Assembly: GCF_015354575.1 (NCBI RefSeq)
Contig: NZ_JACAFQ010000023.1
Coordinates: 8,242-70,588 of the forward strand
Direction of reading: 5' to 3'
DNA: 62,347 nucleotides
Origin: Pseudomonas sp. UFMG81
GTDB lineage: Bacteria; Pseudomonadota; Gammaproteobacteria; Pseudomonadales; Pseudomonadaceae
The notes beneath the pieces were generated by a model. It did no database searches. It had not been told where the DNA came from and was given only the letters and a program-made list of their open reading frames with translations. Below are positions 33,189 to 42,263 of the stretch, in pieces (position 1 is the first letter of the stretch; every line of letters starts with the position of its first letter). The translations under genes were made by a program, and so were the position numbers.

Positions 33189-35421
33189 CGCAGTCCACCG
33201 TGTACACCCCGCCCTCGTGCTGCAAGCCATGCACGTCGGCGACAAAGCCCGGGAAGCCCTGGTCGAAGGCCCGGGCGAAGGCCAGGTAGTCGAGGATCGA
33301 GCGGGTCGCCTCGGTGAAACGCTCGCCGGGCATGATCAGGGGAATGCCCGGGGGGTACGGCACCAGCATCACCGCCGACACACGCCCCAGCAGTTGCTCG
33401 ATCGGCACAGCCTCCACCGCCCCCCGCACCATCTGGTCGTAGGCCCGCGCCGGGCTCATGGCCACCTCCGGCAGCTTGGTGAACAGCCGTTTGAGCTGCT
33501 TGGCCGTGGCATTGGCGCGGTAACAGCCGTGCAACTGATCGCACAAGCCACGCAGGCCCAGGCCGTTGTAGCGCTGCGGCTGCCCGGCGAGCACGCTGGG
33601 CAGGCATTGGGCCAGCGGGGTGTCGGCGTCGTAGTGGCGCTTGAACTCCAGCAGCTCGGTGAGCAGCGTGCTCCATTTGCCCTTGGTAATACCCATCGAG
33701 AACAGCACCAGGAAGCTGTACAGCCCGGTCTTCTCCACCACCAGCCCGCGCTCCCAGAGGAACTTGCCGACTACCGCCGCCGGGATGCCCTGCTCGCTCA
33801 ACACACCCCCGGCGCTAAGCCCCGGCATTACCAGGGTGACCTTCAGCGGGTCGAGCAGCACGTAGTCGTCGGCCAGTTCGCCAAAGCCATGCCATTCGGC
33901 ACCGGGTTGCAACAGCCAGTCTGCTGCTGCCAGGCGCTGGGTGCCCTCCGCCGCCGGCGGCTGCCAGATGCTGAACCACCAATCCTCGGCGGCGATATGT
34001 GCGCGCAGGTTGGCCAGGGCGCGGCGAAAGCTCAGCGCCTCGTCGAACATCTCCTGCAACAGCGAGCGCCCGGCCGGACCTTCCATCATGCTCGAGGCCA
34101 CGTCCAGCGAGGCGAGGATGCTGTACTGCGGCGAGGTGGAGATATGCATCATGAAGGCTTCGTTGAAGCGGTCACGGTCCAACTGCCGGCTGGTGCCGTC
34201 CTGCACATGGATCATCGAGGCCTGGCTGAAGGCCGCCAGCAGCTTGTGGGTGGAGTGGGTGCTGAACAGCAACGGGCCATCGTCGCCCCTGGGCGTGCCC
34301 ATGGCGTAGCGGCCATCGAAGAAGGCGTGGAACGCGGCATAGGCGAACCAGGCCTCGTCGAAATGCAGCACTTCGACACTGGCACCCAGCGCTTGCTTGA
34401 TCATGCCCGCGTGGTAACACAGGCCGTCGTAGGTGGAGTTGGTGATCACCGCCAGGCGGATCCTGTCCGTACGCCCACAGGCCAGCGGGTGAGCCTGGAC
34501 CTTCGCCTGGATCGACTCGGCGCTGAACTCACTGAGCGGGATCGGCCCGATGATGCCCAGCTCGTTGCGCTCCGGGCACAGGTAGATGGGGATGGCGCCG
34601 GTCATGATGATCGCGTGCACCACCGACTTGTGGCAGTTGCGGTCCACCAGCACCAGGTCGTCGCGCCCGACCATGGCGTGCCAGACGATCTTGTTGGCGG
34701 TGGAGGTGCCGTTGATCACGAAAAAGGTGTGATCGGCGCCGAAATTGCGCGCGGCGCGGGCCTCGGCCTCGGCCAGGGGGCCGGTGTGGTCGAGCAGCGA
34801 GCCCAGCTCGGGCACCGACACCGACAGATCCGAGCGCAGGGTGTTTTCGCCGAAGAACTGGTGGAAGGCCTGGCCCACCGGGCTCTTGCGGTAGGCCACG
34901 CCACCGCCGTGGCCGGGGGTGTGCCAGGAGTAGTTCGATTGCGCGGTGTGCTGCACCAGCGCCTTGAAGAAGGGGGGCAGCAAACCTTCCAGGTAGGTGT
35001 GCGCGGCCCGTGCGACCTGGCGAGCGAGAAACGGCACGGTGTCTTCGAACAGGTAGAGGATGCCGCGCAGCTGGTTGAGCTCGCTCATGGCCTCGGCGGG
35101 GGCGTTCTCCAGGGTCACCTGCTCGCCCAGGGCGAAGATCGGCAAATCGGGGGCGCGCAAGCGGGCCAGGCGGATCAGCTCGGCCATGTTCTGCAACAGG
35201 TGATTGTTTTCGCCGACGCCTTCGGCGGCGATCAGCATGCAGGCCAGGCCGTGGTGGGTGGCCGCCACCAGGCGCGCCTCGGCATGGTCGGCGGCGGCAA
35301 GGATGACGAAGCCGTCCTGGGCCAGTTCGTCGGCGATGCCGCGCACCCGCTGGCCGGCCACGCTGTCGGCCTTGATCGCCCGGTGGACGATGAGGATGGG
35401 GAACTTGAGGTCCTTGTACAT
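33172..35421 (-). CDS. ldcA: Orn/Lys/Arg decarboxylase (lysine decarboxylase type)
   Basis: A 749-residue PLP fold-I decarboxylase with an N-terminal response-regulator-like wing domain (to about residue 130), a core with HTPGHGGG near 166, the PLP lysine in STHSTHKLLAAFSQ, and a C-terminal domain. The length matches the biosynthetic/acid-response family. The neighbourhood next to dnaQ-rnhA is the position of the P. putida lysine decarboxylase and parallels P. aeruginosa LdcA, so lysine to cadaverine is the likely reaction; arginine cannot be excluded. The start has a strong AGGAGGT site. Confidence 0.9.
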   Translation of the reverse strand: MYKDLKFPILIVHRAIKADSVAGQRVRGIADELAQDGFVILAAADHAEARLVAATHHGLACMLIAAEGVGENNHLLQNMAELIRLARLRAPDLPIFALGEQVTLENAPAEAMSELNQLRGILYLFEDTVPFLARQVARAAHTYLEGLLPPFFKALVQHTAQSNYSWHTPGHGGGVAYRKSPVGQAFHQFFGENTLRSDLSVSVPELGSLLDHTGPLAEAEARAARNFGADHTFFVINGTSTANKIVWHAMVGRDDLVLVDRNCHKSVVHAIIMTGAIPIYLCPERNELGIIGPIPLSEFSAESIQAKVQAHPLACGRTDRIRLAVITNSTYDGLCYHAGMIKQALGASVEVLHFDEAWFAYAAFHAFFDGRYAMGTPRGDDGPLLFSTHSTHKLLAAFSQASMIHVQDGTSRQLDRDRFNEAFMMHISTSPQYSILASLDVASSMMEGPAGRSLLQEMFDEALSFRRALANLRAHIAAEDWWFSIWQPPAAEGTQRLAAADWLLQPGAEWHGFGELADDYVLLDPLKVTLVMPGLSAGGVLSEQGIPAAVVGKFLWERGLVVEKTGLYSFLVLFSMGITKGKWSTLLTELLEFKRHYDADTPLAQCLPSVLAGQPQRYNGLGLRGLCDQLHGCYRANATAKQLKRLFTKLPEVAMSPARAYDQMVRGAVEAVPIEQLLGRVSAVMLVPYPPGIPLIMPGERFTEATRSILDYLAFARAFDQGFPGFVADVHGLQHEGGVYTVDCVKECG

Positions 35422-35487
35422 CAGGCGCCTACCTCCTGAGTGCGATTTCCCTCAGGGTAGTTGAGCCTGTTGTCGACCGTGCCGGCC

Positions 35488-35580
35488 TCATCGCTGGCAA
35501 GTCGCGGCGGCGAACCGCAGCTCCCACCGGGACGGCGCTTACCCCTGTGGGAGCCGGCTTGCCGGCGAAAGGGCCGGCAC
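35488..35580. repeat. REP doublet between decarboxylase and dnaQ
   Basis: Two REP units face each other: CTGGCAAGTCGCGGCGGCGA and GTGGGAGCCGGCTTGCCGGC with GAAAGGGCC. They are of different subclasses and imperfectly paired. Confidence 0.8.
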
Positions 35581-35590
35581 TGCCAATAAA

Positions 35591-36346
35591 TCAGCCCGCA
35601 GGCGTCTCGCTCAGCGCCTGCCACATCGCCGGCCCGCCCGCCGACTTGGCGACCGCGGCCAGCCGCTCGGCATGGGCTTCGAGCTCTGCTTCGCTGGCCA
35701 TGATCACCCGCCCTGGTGCACGCCCGGTGATGCGGCGGATCTCGCTGCCACCACTGCCCTGCCCGTCTTCACCCTGGGCGCCGTCGCCAGCCAGCGACAG
35801 GCTGGTCTGCCCACCGGTCATCGCCAGGTAGACGTCGGCCAGCAGTTCCGAGTCGAGCAGTGCGCCGTGCAGATCACGGCCGGAGTTGTCGATGCCGTAG
35901 CGTTTGCACAGCGCATCGAGGCTGTTGCGCTGCCCTGGGTGACGCGAGCGCGCCATCATCAGGGTGTCGAGGATCGGGCAGTGCTGGGAGATGTCGGCGC
36001 GGTCGTGCTGGCCGAGCCTGGCGAATTCGTTGTTGATGAAGCCAACGTCGAACGCCGCGTTGTGGATGACCAGGGTGGCGCCCTGGATGAACTCGAAGAA
36101 CTCTTCGGCCACATCGCCGAAGCGCGGCTTGCCGACCAGGAACGCGTCGGTGATGCCGTGCACACCGATGGCGCCTTCGTCACTTTCGCGGTCCGGTTGC
36201 AGGTAGACGTGGAAGTGCCGCCCGGTCAGGCGCCGGCCCATGACCTCGACGCAACCGATCTCGATGATGCGGTGGCCTTCGCCCACTGGCATACCGGTGG
36301 TTTCGGTGTCGAGGATGACGAACCGTTGGTCTTGCTGCTGCTCCAC
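35591..36346 (-). CDS. dnaQ: DNA polymerase III epsilon subunit (3'-5' exonuclease)
   Basis: A 251-residue DEDDh proofreading exonuclease. The Exo motifs are VILDTETTGMP (ExoI), VIHNAAFDVGFINNEF (ExoII) and LHGALLDSELLADVYL (ExoIII with His/Asp). The C-terminal tail binds the alpha subunit. The frame begins at a TTG (36361), but a GTG at 36346 lies 9 bases after GGAG and is preferred. It forms a pair with rnhA, which is read in the same direction upstream across a REP element. Confidence 0.95.
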   Translation of the reverse strand: MEQQQDQRFVILDTETTGMPVGEGHRIIEIGCVEVMGRRLTGRHFHVYLQPDRESDEGAIGVHGITDAFLVGKPRFGDVAEEFFEFIQGATLVIHNAAFDVGFINNEFARLGQHDRADISQHCPILDTLMMARSRHPGQRNSLDALCKRYGIDNSGRDLHGALLDSELLADVYLAMTGGQTSLSLAGDGAQGEDGQGSGGSEIRRITGRAPGRVIMASEAELEAHAERLAAVAKSAGGPAMWQALSETPAG

Positions 36347-36400
36347 GCGGGGGGACTCCAACTGGCGGGGTTTGAATTCGGGGACGGAGTATAACGAAAT

Positions 36401-36497
36401 CGGGGCCGCTTTGCGGCCCTTCGCGGCGCAAGGCCGCTCCTACAAGGACCGCGCAACTCCTGTAGGAGCGGCCTTGTGCCGCGAAGGGCCGCGCAGC
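36401..36497. repeat. REP doublet between dnaQ and rnhA
   Basis: Inverted units GCAAGGCCGCTCCTACA and TGTAGGAGCGGCCTTGTGCC with flanking GGGCCGC/GCGGCCC form a long hairpin with a loop of about 16 bases. The class is TGTAGGAGCGGCCTTGTG. Confidence 0.85.
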
Positions 36498-36509
36498 AGC
36501 CCGCTTGGA

Positions 36510-36956
36510 TCAACGCTTGGCGCGCAGCTCTTCAACGCCGCGGTTGGCCAACTGGTCCGCCCGCTCGTTGCCCGGGTGGCCGATATGCCCGCGCACCCAC
36601 TTCCAGGTCACCTTGTGGCGGTTGACCTGTTCATCCAAGGCCATCCACAGGTCGGCGTTCTTCACCGGCTCCTTCGCGGCGGTCTTCCAGCCGCGCTTCT
36701 TCCAGTTGACCATCCATTCGTTGATGCCTTTCATCACGTACTGCGAGTCGGTGGTCAGCACCACCTCGCACTCACGCTTGAGCGCCTTGAGCCCCTCGAT
36801 CGCGGCCATCAACTCCATGCGGTTGTTGGTGGTTTCACGCTCGCCGCCCCACAGTTCTTTCTCGACGCCCTTGAAAACCATCAGCACCCCCCAGCCGCCC
36901 GGGCCAGGGTTGCCCTTGCAGGCACCATCGGTGTAGATCTCGACGCTATCGCTCAT
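36510..36956 (-). CDS. rnhA: Ribonuclease HI
   Basis: A 148-residue RNase HI that cuts RNA in RNA-DNA hybrids. The active-site acids are visible as IYTDGACKGNPGPGG, NNRMELMAAIE, LTTDSQYVMKG and HPGNERADQLA. It is directly downstream of the methyltransferase (13-bp gap) and upstream of dnaQ, as in P. putida. Confidence 0.97.
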   Translation of the reverse strand: MSDSVEIYTDGACKGNPGPGGWGVLMVFKGVEKELWGGERETTNNRMELMAAIEGLKALKRECEVVLTTDSQYVMKGINEWMVNWKKRGWKTAAKEPVKNADLWMALDEQVNRHKVTWKWVRGHIGHPGNERADQLANRGVEELRAKR

Positions 36957-36969
36957 GTACCACTCGTGT

Positions 36970-37743
36970 TCATTGCTTTTCGGAATCGGGGTGGGTGGCG
37001 CTGCGGTTGACCTTGGCCAACGGCAACGGCAGCAGCTTGCCCATGGGCTCGCGGCGCTCCTGGCGCAGGGGCCGCAGGCCGACCATGATCTTGCGCGCCA
37101 CCAGCAGGTAGACGCCGCCGCCCGCTGTTTGCCAGCCGCCGGCGATGCGCTCCCAGCCCGCCAGGCGCTGCTGCCAGGCCGGTGATGCGAGCGGCGGACG
37201 ATAGCACCCGAAGCGGCGCTTCTCCAGCGCGAAGCCCAGCAGGTTGAGCCAGTCGCCGACCCGCGACGGCGAAATGCAGCGCGCCTTGCGCAGGGCGCCC
37301 TGGCTGAAGAAGTGCCGCAGGCCCCAACTGCTCCAGGGGTTGATACCGACGATCAGCAGGTGCCCCCCCGGGCGCACCGCGCTGGCCGCCTCGCGCAACA
37401 GGCCATGGGGTGACAGGCTGAAATCCAGGCCATGCTGCAGCACCACCACGTCGGCGGCGTGGGTGGACAACGGCCAGGCCTGCTCCTCGCAGACGATCTC
37501 CACCCCCGGCAGCGGCGCGCCGAGACGCACGTTGCGTTGCACCTGGGGGGCGCTGGGCGGGGTGTCGGCACTGGGGCCGTAATGCACGAGATAGCCGCCG
37601 AAGAAGCGGCCAAGTTCCTGTTCGAGCAGTTGCTCTTCTTCCCTGAGCATCAATTGCCCGAGCGGCCCGTCGAACCACTCACGGGCCAGGCGAATCAGCT
37701 CGACCCACTCGGGGTCGGCCTGGGCGAAGGCTTGGTCGGTCAT
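36970..37743 (-). CDS. SAM-dependent methyltransferase-like protein
   Basis: A 257-residue protein with the late motifs of class I methyltransferases (ADVVVLQHGLDFSLSPHGLL, VRPGGHLLIVGINPWSSWGL). The usual glycine-rich motif I (ExGxGxG) cannot be seen at the expected place; the sequence there reads GVEIVCEEQAWPL. Activity is therefore uncertain, although the gene is conserved next to rnhA/gloB in Pseudomonas. The start at 37743 has a GGGAG site 6 bases upstream, and the frame extends to 37773. It is divergent from gloB. Confidence 0.82.
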   Translation of the reverse strand: MTDQAFAQADPEWVELIRLAREWFDGPLGQLMLREEEQLLEQELGRFFGGYLVHYGPSADTPPSAPQVQRNVRLGAPLPGVEIVCEEQAWPLSTHAADVVVLQHGLDFSLSPHGLLREAASAVRPGGHLLIVGINPWSSWGLRHFFSQGALRKARCISPSRVGDWLNLLGFALEKRRFGCYRPPLASPAWQQRLAGWERIAGGWQTAGGGVYLLVARKIMVGLRPLRQERREPMGKLLPLPLAKVNRSATHPDSEKQ

Positions 37744-37828
37744 TGCATGCTCCCTCGAAGGTTCTCCGGCCACGCCATCGCGGCTAAGATGCCCTCATGT
37801 CCAGGCTTGGCAAATACGGATCCGCACC

Positions 37829-38608
37829 ATGATACAGATCGATGCCCTACCCGCTTTCTCCGACAACTACATCTGGTTGTTACAGGATACTGCCAATCGC
37901 CGCTGCGCGGTGGTCGACCCCGGCGACGCCGCGCCGGTGCTCGAATGGCTCGGCGAACACCCCGACTGGACGCTGACCGACATCCTCGTCACCCACCACC
38001 ACCATGACCATGTCGGCGGCGTCGAAGCGTTGAAAGCGGCCACCGGTGCCCACGTGTACGGCCCGGCCAACGAACGCATCCCCGGCCGCGACACCGCCCT
38101 GCAAGACGACGACTCGGTGAACGTGCTGGGCCTTGGGTTCCAGGTGCTGGCCCTGCCCGGCCACACCCTCGGGCACATCGCCTATTACACTGCGCAATCA
38201 CCCACACCGCTACTGTTCTGTGGCGACACCCTGTTCGCCGCCGGCTGTGGCCGGCTGTTCGAGGGCACCCCCGAGCAGATGCACCATTCGCTGCAGCGCC
38301 TGGCCGCCCTGCCCGCCGCCACGCAGGTGTACTGCACCCACGAATACACCCTCAGCAACCTGCGCTTCGCCCGCGCCGTGGAACCCGACAGCGAACACGT
38401 TCGCCAACGGTTCGAGGAGGTTACTCGTTTGCGCGCCGACAATCGCATCAGCTTGCCGTCAACCATCGGCCTGGAGCGCCTGACCAACCCTTTTCTGCGC
38501 ACTGCAGAAACATCCGTTAAACAAAAAGCAGACGAATGGAAGGGTCTTTCAAACCCAAGCCAAGCCACTGTTTTTGCTGCCTTGAGGTCTTGGAAAGACG
38601 TGTTTTGA
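37829..38608 (+). CDS. gloB: Hydroxyacylglutathione hydrolase (glyoxalase II)
   Basis: A 259-residue metallo-beta-lactamase-fold hydrolase that splits S-lactoylglutathione to lactate and glutathione in methylglyoxal detoxification. It shows the metal motif THHHHDHVGG, LALPGHTLGHIAYY, LFCGDTLFAAGCGRLFEGT and YCTHEYTLSNLRFA. The start lacks a strong ribosome site. It is followed by mltD with its own promoter. Confidence 0.96.
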   Translation: MIQIDALPAFSDNYIWLLQDTANRRCAVVDPGDAAPVLEWLGEHPDWTLTDILVTHHHHDHVGGVEALKAATGAHVYGPANERIPGRDTALQDDDSVNVLGLGFQVLALPGHTLGHIAYYTAQSPTPLLFCGDTLFAAGCGRLFEGTPEQMHHSLQRLAALPAATQVYCTHEYTLSNLRFARAVEPDSEHVRQRFEEVTRLRADNRISLPSTIGLERLTNPFLRTAETSVKQKADEWKGLSNPSQATVFAALRSWKDVF

Positions 38609-38643
38609 TAACCTCAAGATATATCGTGACACAGCCCCAAAGG

Positions 38644-38672
38644 TTGACCCGGCCGGGTGCGGTTCCTAGAAT
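38644..38672 (+). promoter_or_regulatory. Sigma-70-like promoter of mltD
   Basis: TTGACC and TAGAAT are separated by exactly 17 bases, ending 36 bases before the mltD start. Both boxes match the consensus at 5 of 6 positions. Confidence 0.6.
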
Positions 38673-38708
38673 CGCCGAACTTTTTTGCCCGGATAACCGT
38701 CCCAGCCG

Positions 38709-40133
38709 ATGCCTTCACGTAGCCGCAGAACCTCTCATTCGGTCGCCCTGACGCGACTGGCCCAGATCAGTGCACTGGCGCTGGCCGCCACCCTGGTCGG
38801 CTGCCAGAGCACCCGTCAGCACGACGAATCCGACAGCGTTCGGGCCAACTATCAGGCGCGCATCAAGCACAAACCTGCCCCGCTTCTGGTCAAACCCAAA
38901 GAGCAGGCCCCGCAGGATGTGTGGGAGCGCATGCGCCAGGGCTTCGCCCTGCAGGACGGCATGGACGTCAACCCGCGCATCGAGCAGCAGCGCCTGTGGT
39001 TCGCCAGCAACCCGTCGTTCCTCGAGAACGCCGGCGAGCGTGGCAGCCTCTACCTGCACTACATCGTCGAGCGCCTGGAAGAGCGCGACATGCCGCTGGA
39101 GCTGGCCCTGCTGCCGGCCATCGAGAGCGCCTACAACCCCATGGCGTACTCCCGCGCTCATGCCGCGGGTATGTGGCAGTTCATCCCCTCCACCGGCCGC
39201 CACTTCAACCTGCGCCAAACCAATTTCTATGATGGCCGCCGCGACGTCACCGCCTCGACCAATGCTGCGCTGGACTACCTGAACCGCCTGCACGACATGT
39301 TCAACGGCGACTGGCTGCTGGCCCTGGCCGCCTACAACGCGGGTGAAGGCACCGTGAGCCGCGCCATCGAGCGCAACGAGCGCCTGGGCTTGCCCACCGA
39401 CTACTGGAACCTGCCGCTGCCGCAGGAAACCCGCGACTACGTGCCCAAGCTGCTGGCCCTGTCGCAGGTGGTCAACACCCCGCAAGCCTATGGCGTGAAC
39501 CTCAACCCGATCGCCAACGAACCCTACTTCGAAGCCGTCGCCATCAACGACCGCCTCGACCTGTCGCGGGTCGCCGCCTTCGCCGACATCGACGAAGACG
39601 AGCTGATCCAGCTCAACCCGGCGTTCAAGAAGCGCATGACCGTGGACGGCCCCCAGCAACTGCTGGTACCGACCGCCAAGGCGCAGCTGCTGGCCGACCG
39701 CATGTCCAACCTCAAGCCCGAAGAGCTGGTCAGCCTGCAACCGAGCAAGGCCGTGTTCCAGACCGCCCTGGCCGAAGCCAAGGCGCCGGCGGCGCGCAGC
39801 TACCGGGTCAAGCGCGGCGACAACCTGGGCAGCATCGCCAAGGCCAACCGCGTGGCGGTCAAGGATATCCAGCGCTGGAACCGCCTGCGCGGCAACAGTC
39901 TCAAAGTCGGCCAGGTGCTGGCCCTGCGTGGCGGCAACGCCCCCAGCGCCGCAGCCAACCGCGTGGCCGATTCGAAGCAGCGCTCCACCCAGTACAAGGT
40001 GCGCAAAGGCGACTCGTACTACCTGGTGGCCAAACGTTTCAACGTCGAGATGAAGCACCTCAAGCGCTGGAACCCGCGCAGCGGGCATGCGCTCAAGCCC
40101 GGGCAGACCCTGACCGTCTACCTGGCGCATTGA
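38709..40133 (+). CDS. mltD: Membrane-bound lytic murein transglycosylase D
   Basis: A 474-residue lipoprotein. The signal peptide ends with the lipobox LVGC near residue 32. Residues about 100-260 are the lysozyme-like SLT domain with the catalytic Glu in ALLPAIESAYNP and the family stretch AAGMWQFIPSTGR. Two LysM peptidoglycan-binding repeats lie at the C-terminus (YRVKRGDNLGSIAKANRV, YKVRKGDSYYLVAKRFNV). It cleaves the glycan strand to anhydro-muropeptides at the outer membrane. It has its own promoter after gloB. Confidence 0.95.
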   Translation: MPSRSRRTSHSVALTRLAQISALALAATLVGCQSTRQHDESDSVRANYQARIKHKPAPLLVKPKEQAPQDVWERMRQGFALQDGMDVNPRIEQQRLWFASNPSFLENAGERGSLYLHYIVERLEERDMPLELALLPAIESAYNPMAYSRAHAAGMWQFIPSTGRHFNLRQTNFYDGRRDVTASTNAALDYLNRLHDMFNGDWLLALAAYNAGEGTVSRAIERNERLGLPTDYWNLPLPQETRDYVPKLLALSQVVNTPQAYGVNLNPIANEPYFEAVAINDRLDLSRVAAFADIDEDELIQLNPAFKKRMTVDGPQQLLVPTAKAQLLADRMSNLKPEELVSLQPSKAVFQTALAEAKAPAARSYRVKRGDNLGSIAKANRVAVKDIQRWNRLRGNSLKVGQVLALRGGNAPSAAANRVADSKQRSTQYKVRKGDSYYLVAKRFNVEMKHLKRWNPRSGHALKPGQTLTVYLAH

Positions 40134-40143
40134 TACAACCCCC

Positions 40144-40335
40144 TGTAGGAGCGGCCTTGTGCCGCGAAAGGGCCGCAAAGCGGCCCCGGCGATCTTGGGC
40201 GTACTCGAGAACCAGGGGGCGCTGCGCACCCCTTTCGCGACACAAGGCCGCTCCTACAGATTTATGCGCAAGACAGTTGTTCCCACAGGTTTTGCGTTAA
40301 GCGTCAGACCTGTGGGAGCCGGCTTGCCGGCGATG
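40144..40335. repeat. REP doublet plus single REP after mltD
   Basis: TGTAGGAGCGGCCTTGTGCC (40144) and the inverted CGACACAAGGCCGCTCCTAC (to about 40259) form a doublet of about 116 bp. A further unit of another class (GTGGGAGCCGGCTTGCCGGC) lies at 40313-40332. The region separates mltD from the peptide-transporter operon and also holds that operon's promoter. Confidence 0.85.
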
Positions 40336-40430
40336 GCGCGCAAGGCGCCCCCGCCTGCTCTTTTTCGAGCCTGTACAAGCTGTTACTGTACCCCGACCCA
40401 AGCCCAACGCCTTCTGGATCGGATGCCGAC

Positions 40431-42263
40431 TTGATACGTCCCCTCCTGCTGTCTCTCAGCCTGGCCTTGAGCTTCCCCGCCGTCGCGATGGTGAGCGAAA
40501 GCCACGGATACGCGCAGTTCGGCACGCTCAAGTACCCGGCCAGCTTCACCCACTTCGACTGGGTCAACCCGCAGGCCCCCAAGGGCGGCACCTTGCGGGC
40601 CATGGCGTTCGGCACCTTCGACACGCTCAACCCCTACACCTTCAAGGGCTCCAGCCCGGTCACCACGCCCAACTTCCTGCAATACGGCATCAGCGAGCTG
40701 AACGAGCCGCTGATGGTCGGCACCGGCATGTACGACCCCTCCGGCGACGAGCCCACCTCCAGCTACGGCCTGATCGCCCGCTCGGTCGAGTACAGCGAGG
40801 ACCGCAGCTGGGTGGTGTTCAACCTGCGCCCCGAAGCGCACTTCCACGATGGTGTACCGATCACCTCGGCCGACGTCGCCTTCAGCTACCGCACCCTGCT
40901 CAAGGACGGCCACCCGATCTACCGCACCAACCTGCAAGAGGTGGCGCGGGTCGACATCCTCGGCCCGCTGCGCATCCGCTTCGTGTTCAAGCGCGCCGGC
41001 AACCCGCTGCTGATCCTGCGCCTGGGCGAGATGCCGGTGCTGCCCAAACACTACTGGCAAAAGCGCGACTTCAAGGCCACCACCTTCGAGCCGCCGCTGG
41101 GCAGCGGCCCGTACCGCATCACCGAAGTGCAGCCCGGCCGGCGCCTGGTATTCGAGCGGGTGAAGGACTACTGGGGCAAGGACCTGGCGGTGAACCGCGG
41201 CAAGTACAACTTCAAGCGCGTCGAGTACGAGTTCTACCGTGACGCCACGGTGGCTTTCGAAGCGTTCAAGGCCGGCGAATTCGACATCTATATCGAGCAC
41301 CAGGCCAAGAACTGGGCCAACGGCTACCACTTCCCCGCCGTGCGCCGGGGCGAGGTGATCAAAGCGCAGATCCCGCACCAGATCCCCACGCAAACCCAAG
41401 GCCTGTTCATGAACAGCCGCCGCGCCACCTTCAGCGACCCCAAGGTGCGCCAGGCGCTGGGCCTGATGCTCGACTTCGAGTGGACCAACCGCGCCCTGTT
41501 CAACGGCGCCTACCGCCGCGCCACCAGCTACTACCCCAACAGCGAGTTCGCCGCCACCGGCCTGCCCACCGGCAAGGAGTGGCTGCTGCTCAAGCCGTTC
41601 CGCGACCAGCTGCCGGAAAAACTGTTCACCGAGCCCTACCAGGTCAGCCACACCGACGGCCGCGGCATCAGCCGCCAGACCTTGCGCCAGGCTCTGGAGC
41701 TGTTCGCCCAGGCCGGCTGGAAGCTCAACGGCCAGCGCCTGGTCGACGGCAAGGGCCGGCAGCTGCGCCTGGAGCTGCTGCTGGTGAACCCCAACCTCGA
41801 ACGCATCCTGCAACCTTATGTCGAAAATCTGGCCAGCATCGGCATCGACGCGCGCTTGCGCACCGTCGACCGCGCCCAGTACAAACAACGGCTCGACCAG
41901 TTCGACTTCGACATGATCCTGATGACCCTGAACCAGACCCTGAGCCCCGGCCTCGAACAGTGGCTGTACTTCCATTCCAGCCAGGCCGCCACCAAGGGCA
42001 GCAAGAACTATGCTGGCGTGAAGGACCCGGTGGTCGACCACCTGCTCGACACCCTGCTCGCCGCCCGCAGCCGCGATGATCAGATCGCCGCCGCGCGCGC
42101 CCTGGACCGCGTGCTCTCATGGCAGTACTACATGATCCCCAACTGGTACCTGGACAACCATCGCCTGGCCTACCGCAAGCGGTTGGCCTTCGTCACCACG
42201 CCGCCCTACACCCTCGGGCTGAACAGCTGGTGGATCAAGAAGACTTCGGAGAAAGACCAATGA
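40431..42263 (+). CDS. Peptide/microcin C-type ABC transporter, substrate-binding protein 1
   Basis: A 610-residue periplasmic family-5 solute-binding protein of the YejA type. The N-terminus is a signal peptide (LLLSLSLALSFPAVAMV), followed by SHGYAQFGTLKYPASF and the family segments GGTLRAMAFGTFDTLNPY and PPLGSGPYRI. The start is a TTG at 40431, since the signal peptide begins there and the next in-frame ATG is inside it. A four-codon ATG frame (40423-40434) overlaps this start. The following gene is a paralogue of the same length, with a 4-base overlap. Confidence 0.92.
   Translation: MIRPLLLSLSLALSFPAVAMVSESHGYAQFGTLKYPASFTHFDWVNPQAPKGGTLRAMAFGTFDTLNPYTFKGSSPVTTPNFLQYGISELNEPLMVGTGMYDPSGDEPTSSYGLIARSVEYSEDRSWVVFNLRPEAHFHDGVPITSADVAFSYRTLLKDGHPIYRTNLQEVARVDILGPLRIRFVFKRAGNPLLILRLGEMPVLPKHYWQKRDFKATTFEPPLGSGPYRITEVQPGRRLVFERVKDYWGKDLAVNRGKYNFKRVEYEFYRDATVAFEAFKAGEFDIYIEHQAKNWANGYHFPAVRRGEVIKAQIPHQIPTQTQGLFMNSRRATFSDPKVRQALGLMLDFEWTNRALFNGAYRRATSYYPNSEFAATGLPTGKEWLLLKPFRDQLPEKLFTEPYQVSHTDGRGISRQTLRQALELFAQAGWKLNGQRLVDGKGRQLRLELLLVNPNLERILQPYVENLASIGIDARLRTVDRAQYKQRLDQFDFDMILMTLNQTLSPGLEQWLYFHSSQAATKGSKNYAGVKDPVVDHLLDTLLAARSRDDQIAAARALDRVLSWQYYMIPNWYLDNHRLAYRKRLAFVTTPPYTLGLNSWWIKKTSEKDQ

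Noticed and set aside
35488..36497. Repeated palindromes considered as a CRISPR array
   Set aside because: Units are inverted pairs of REP type at scattered sites, not regularly spaced direct repeats with spacers.
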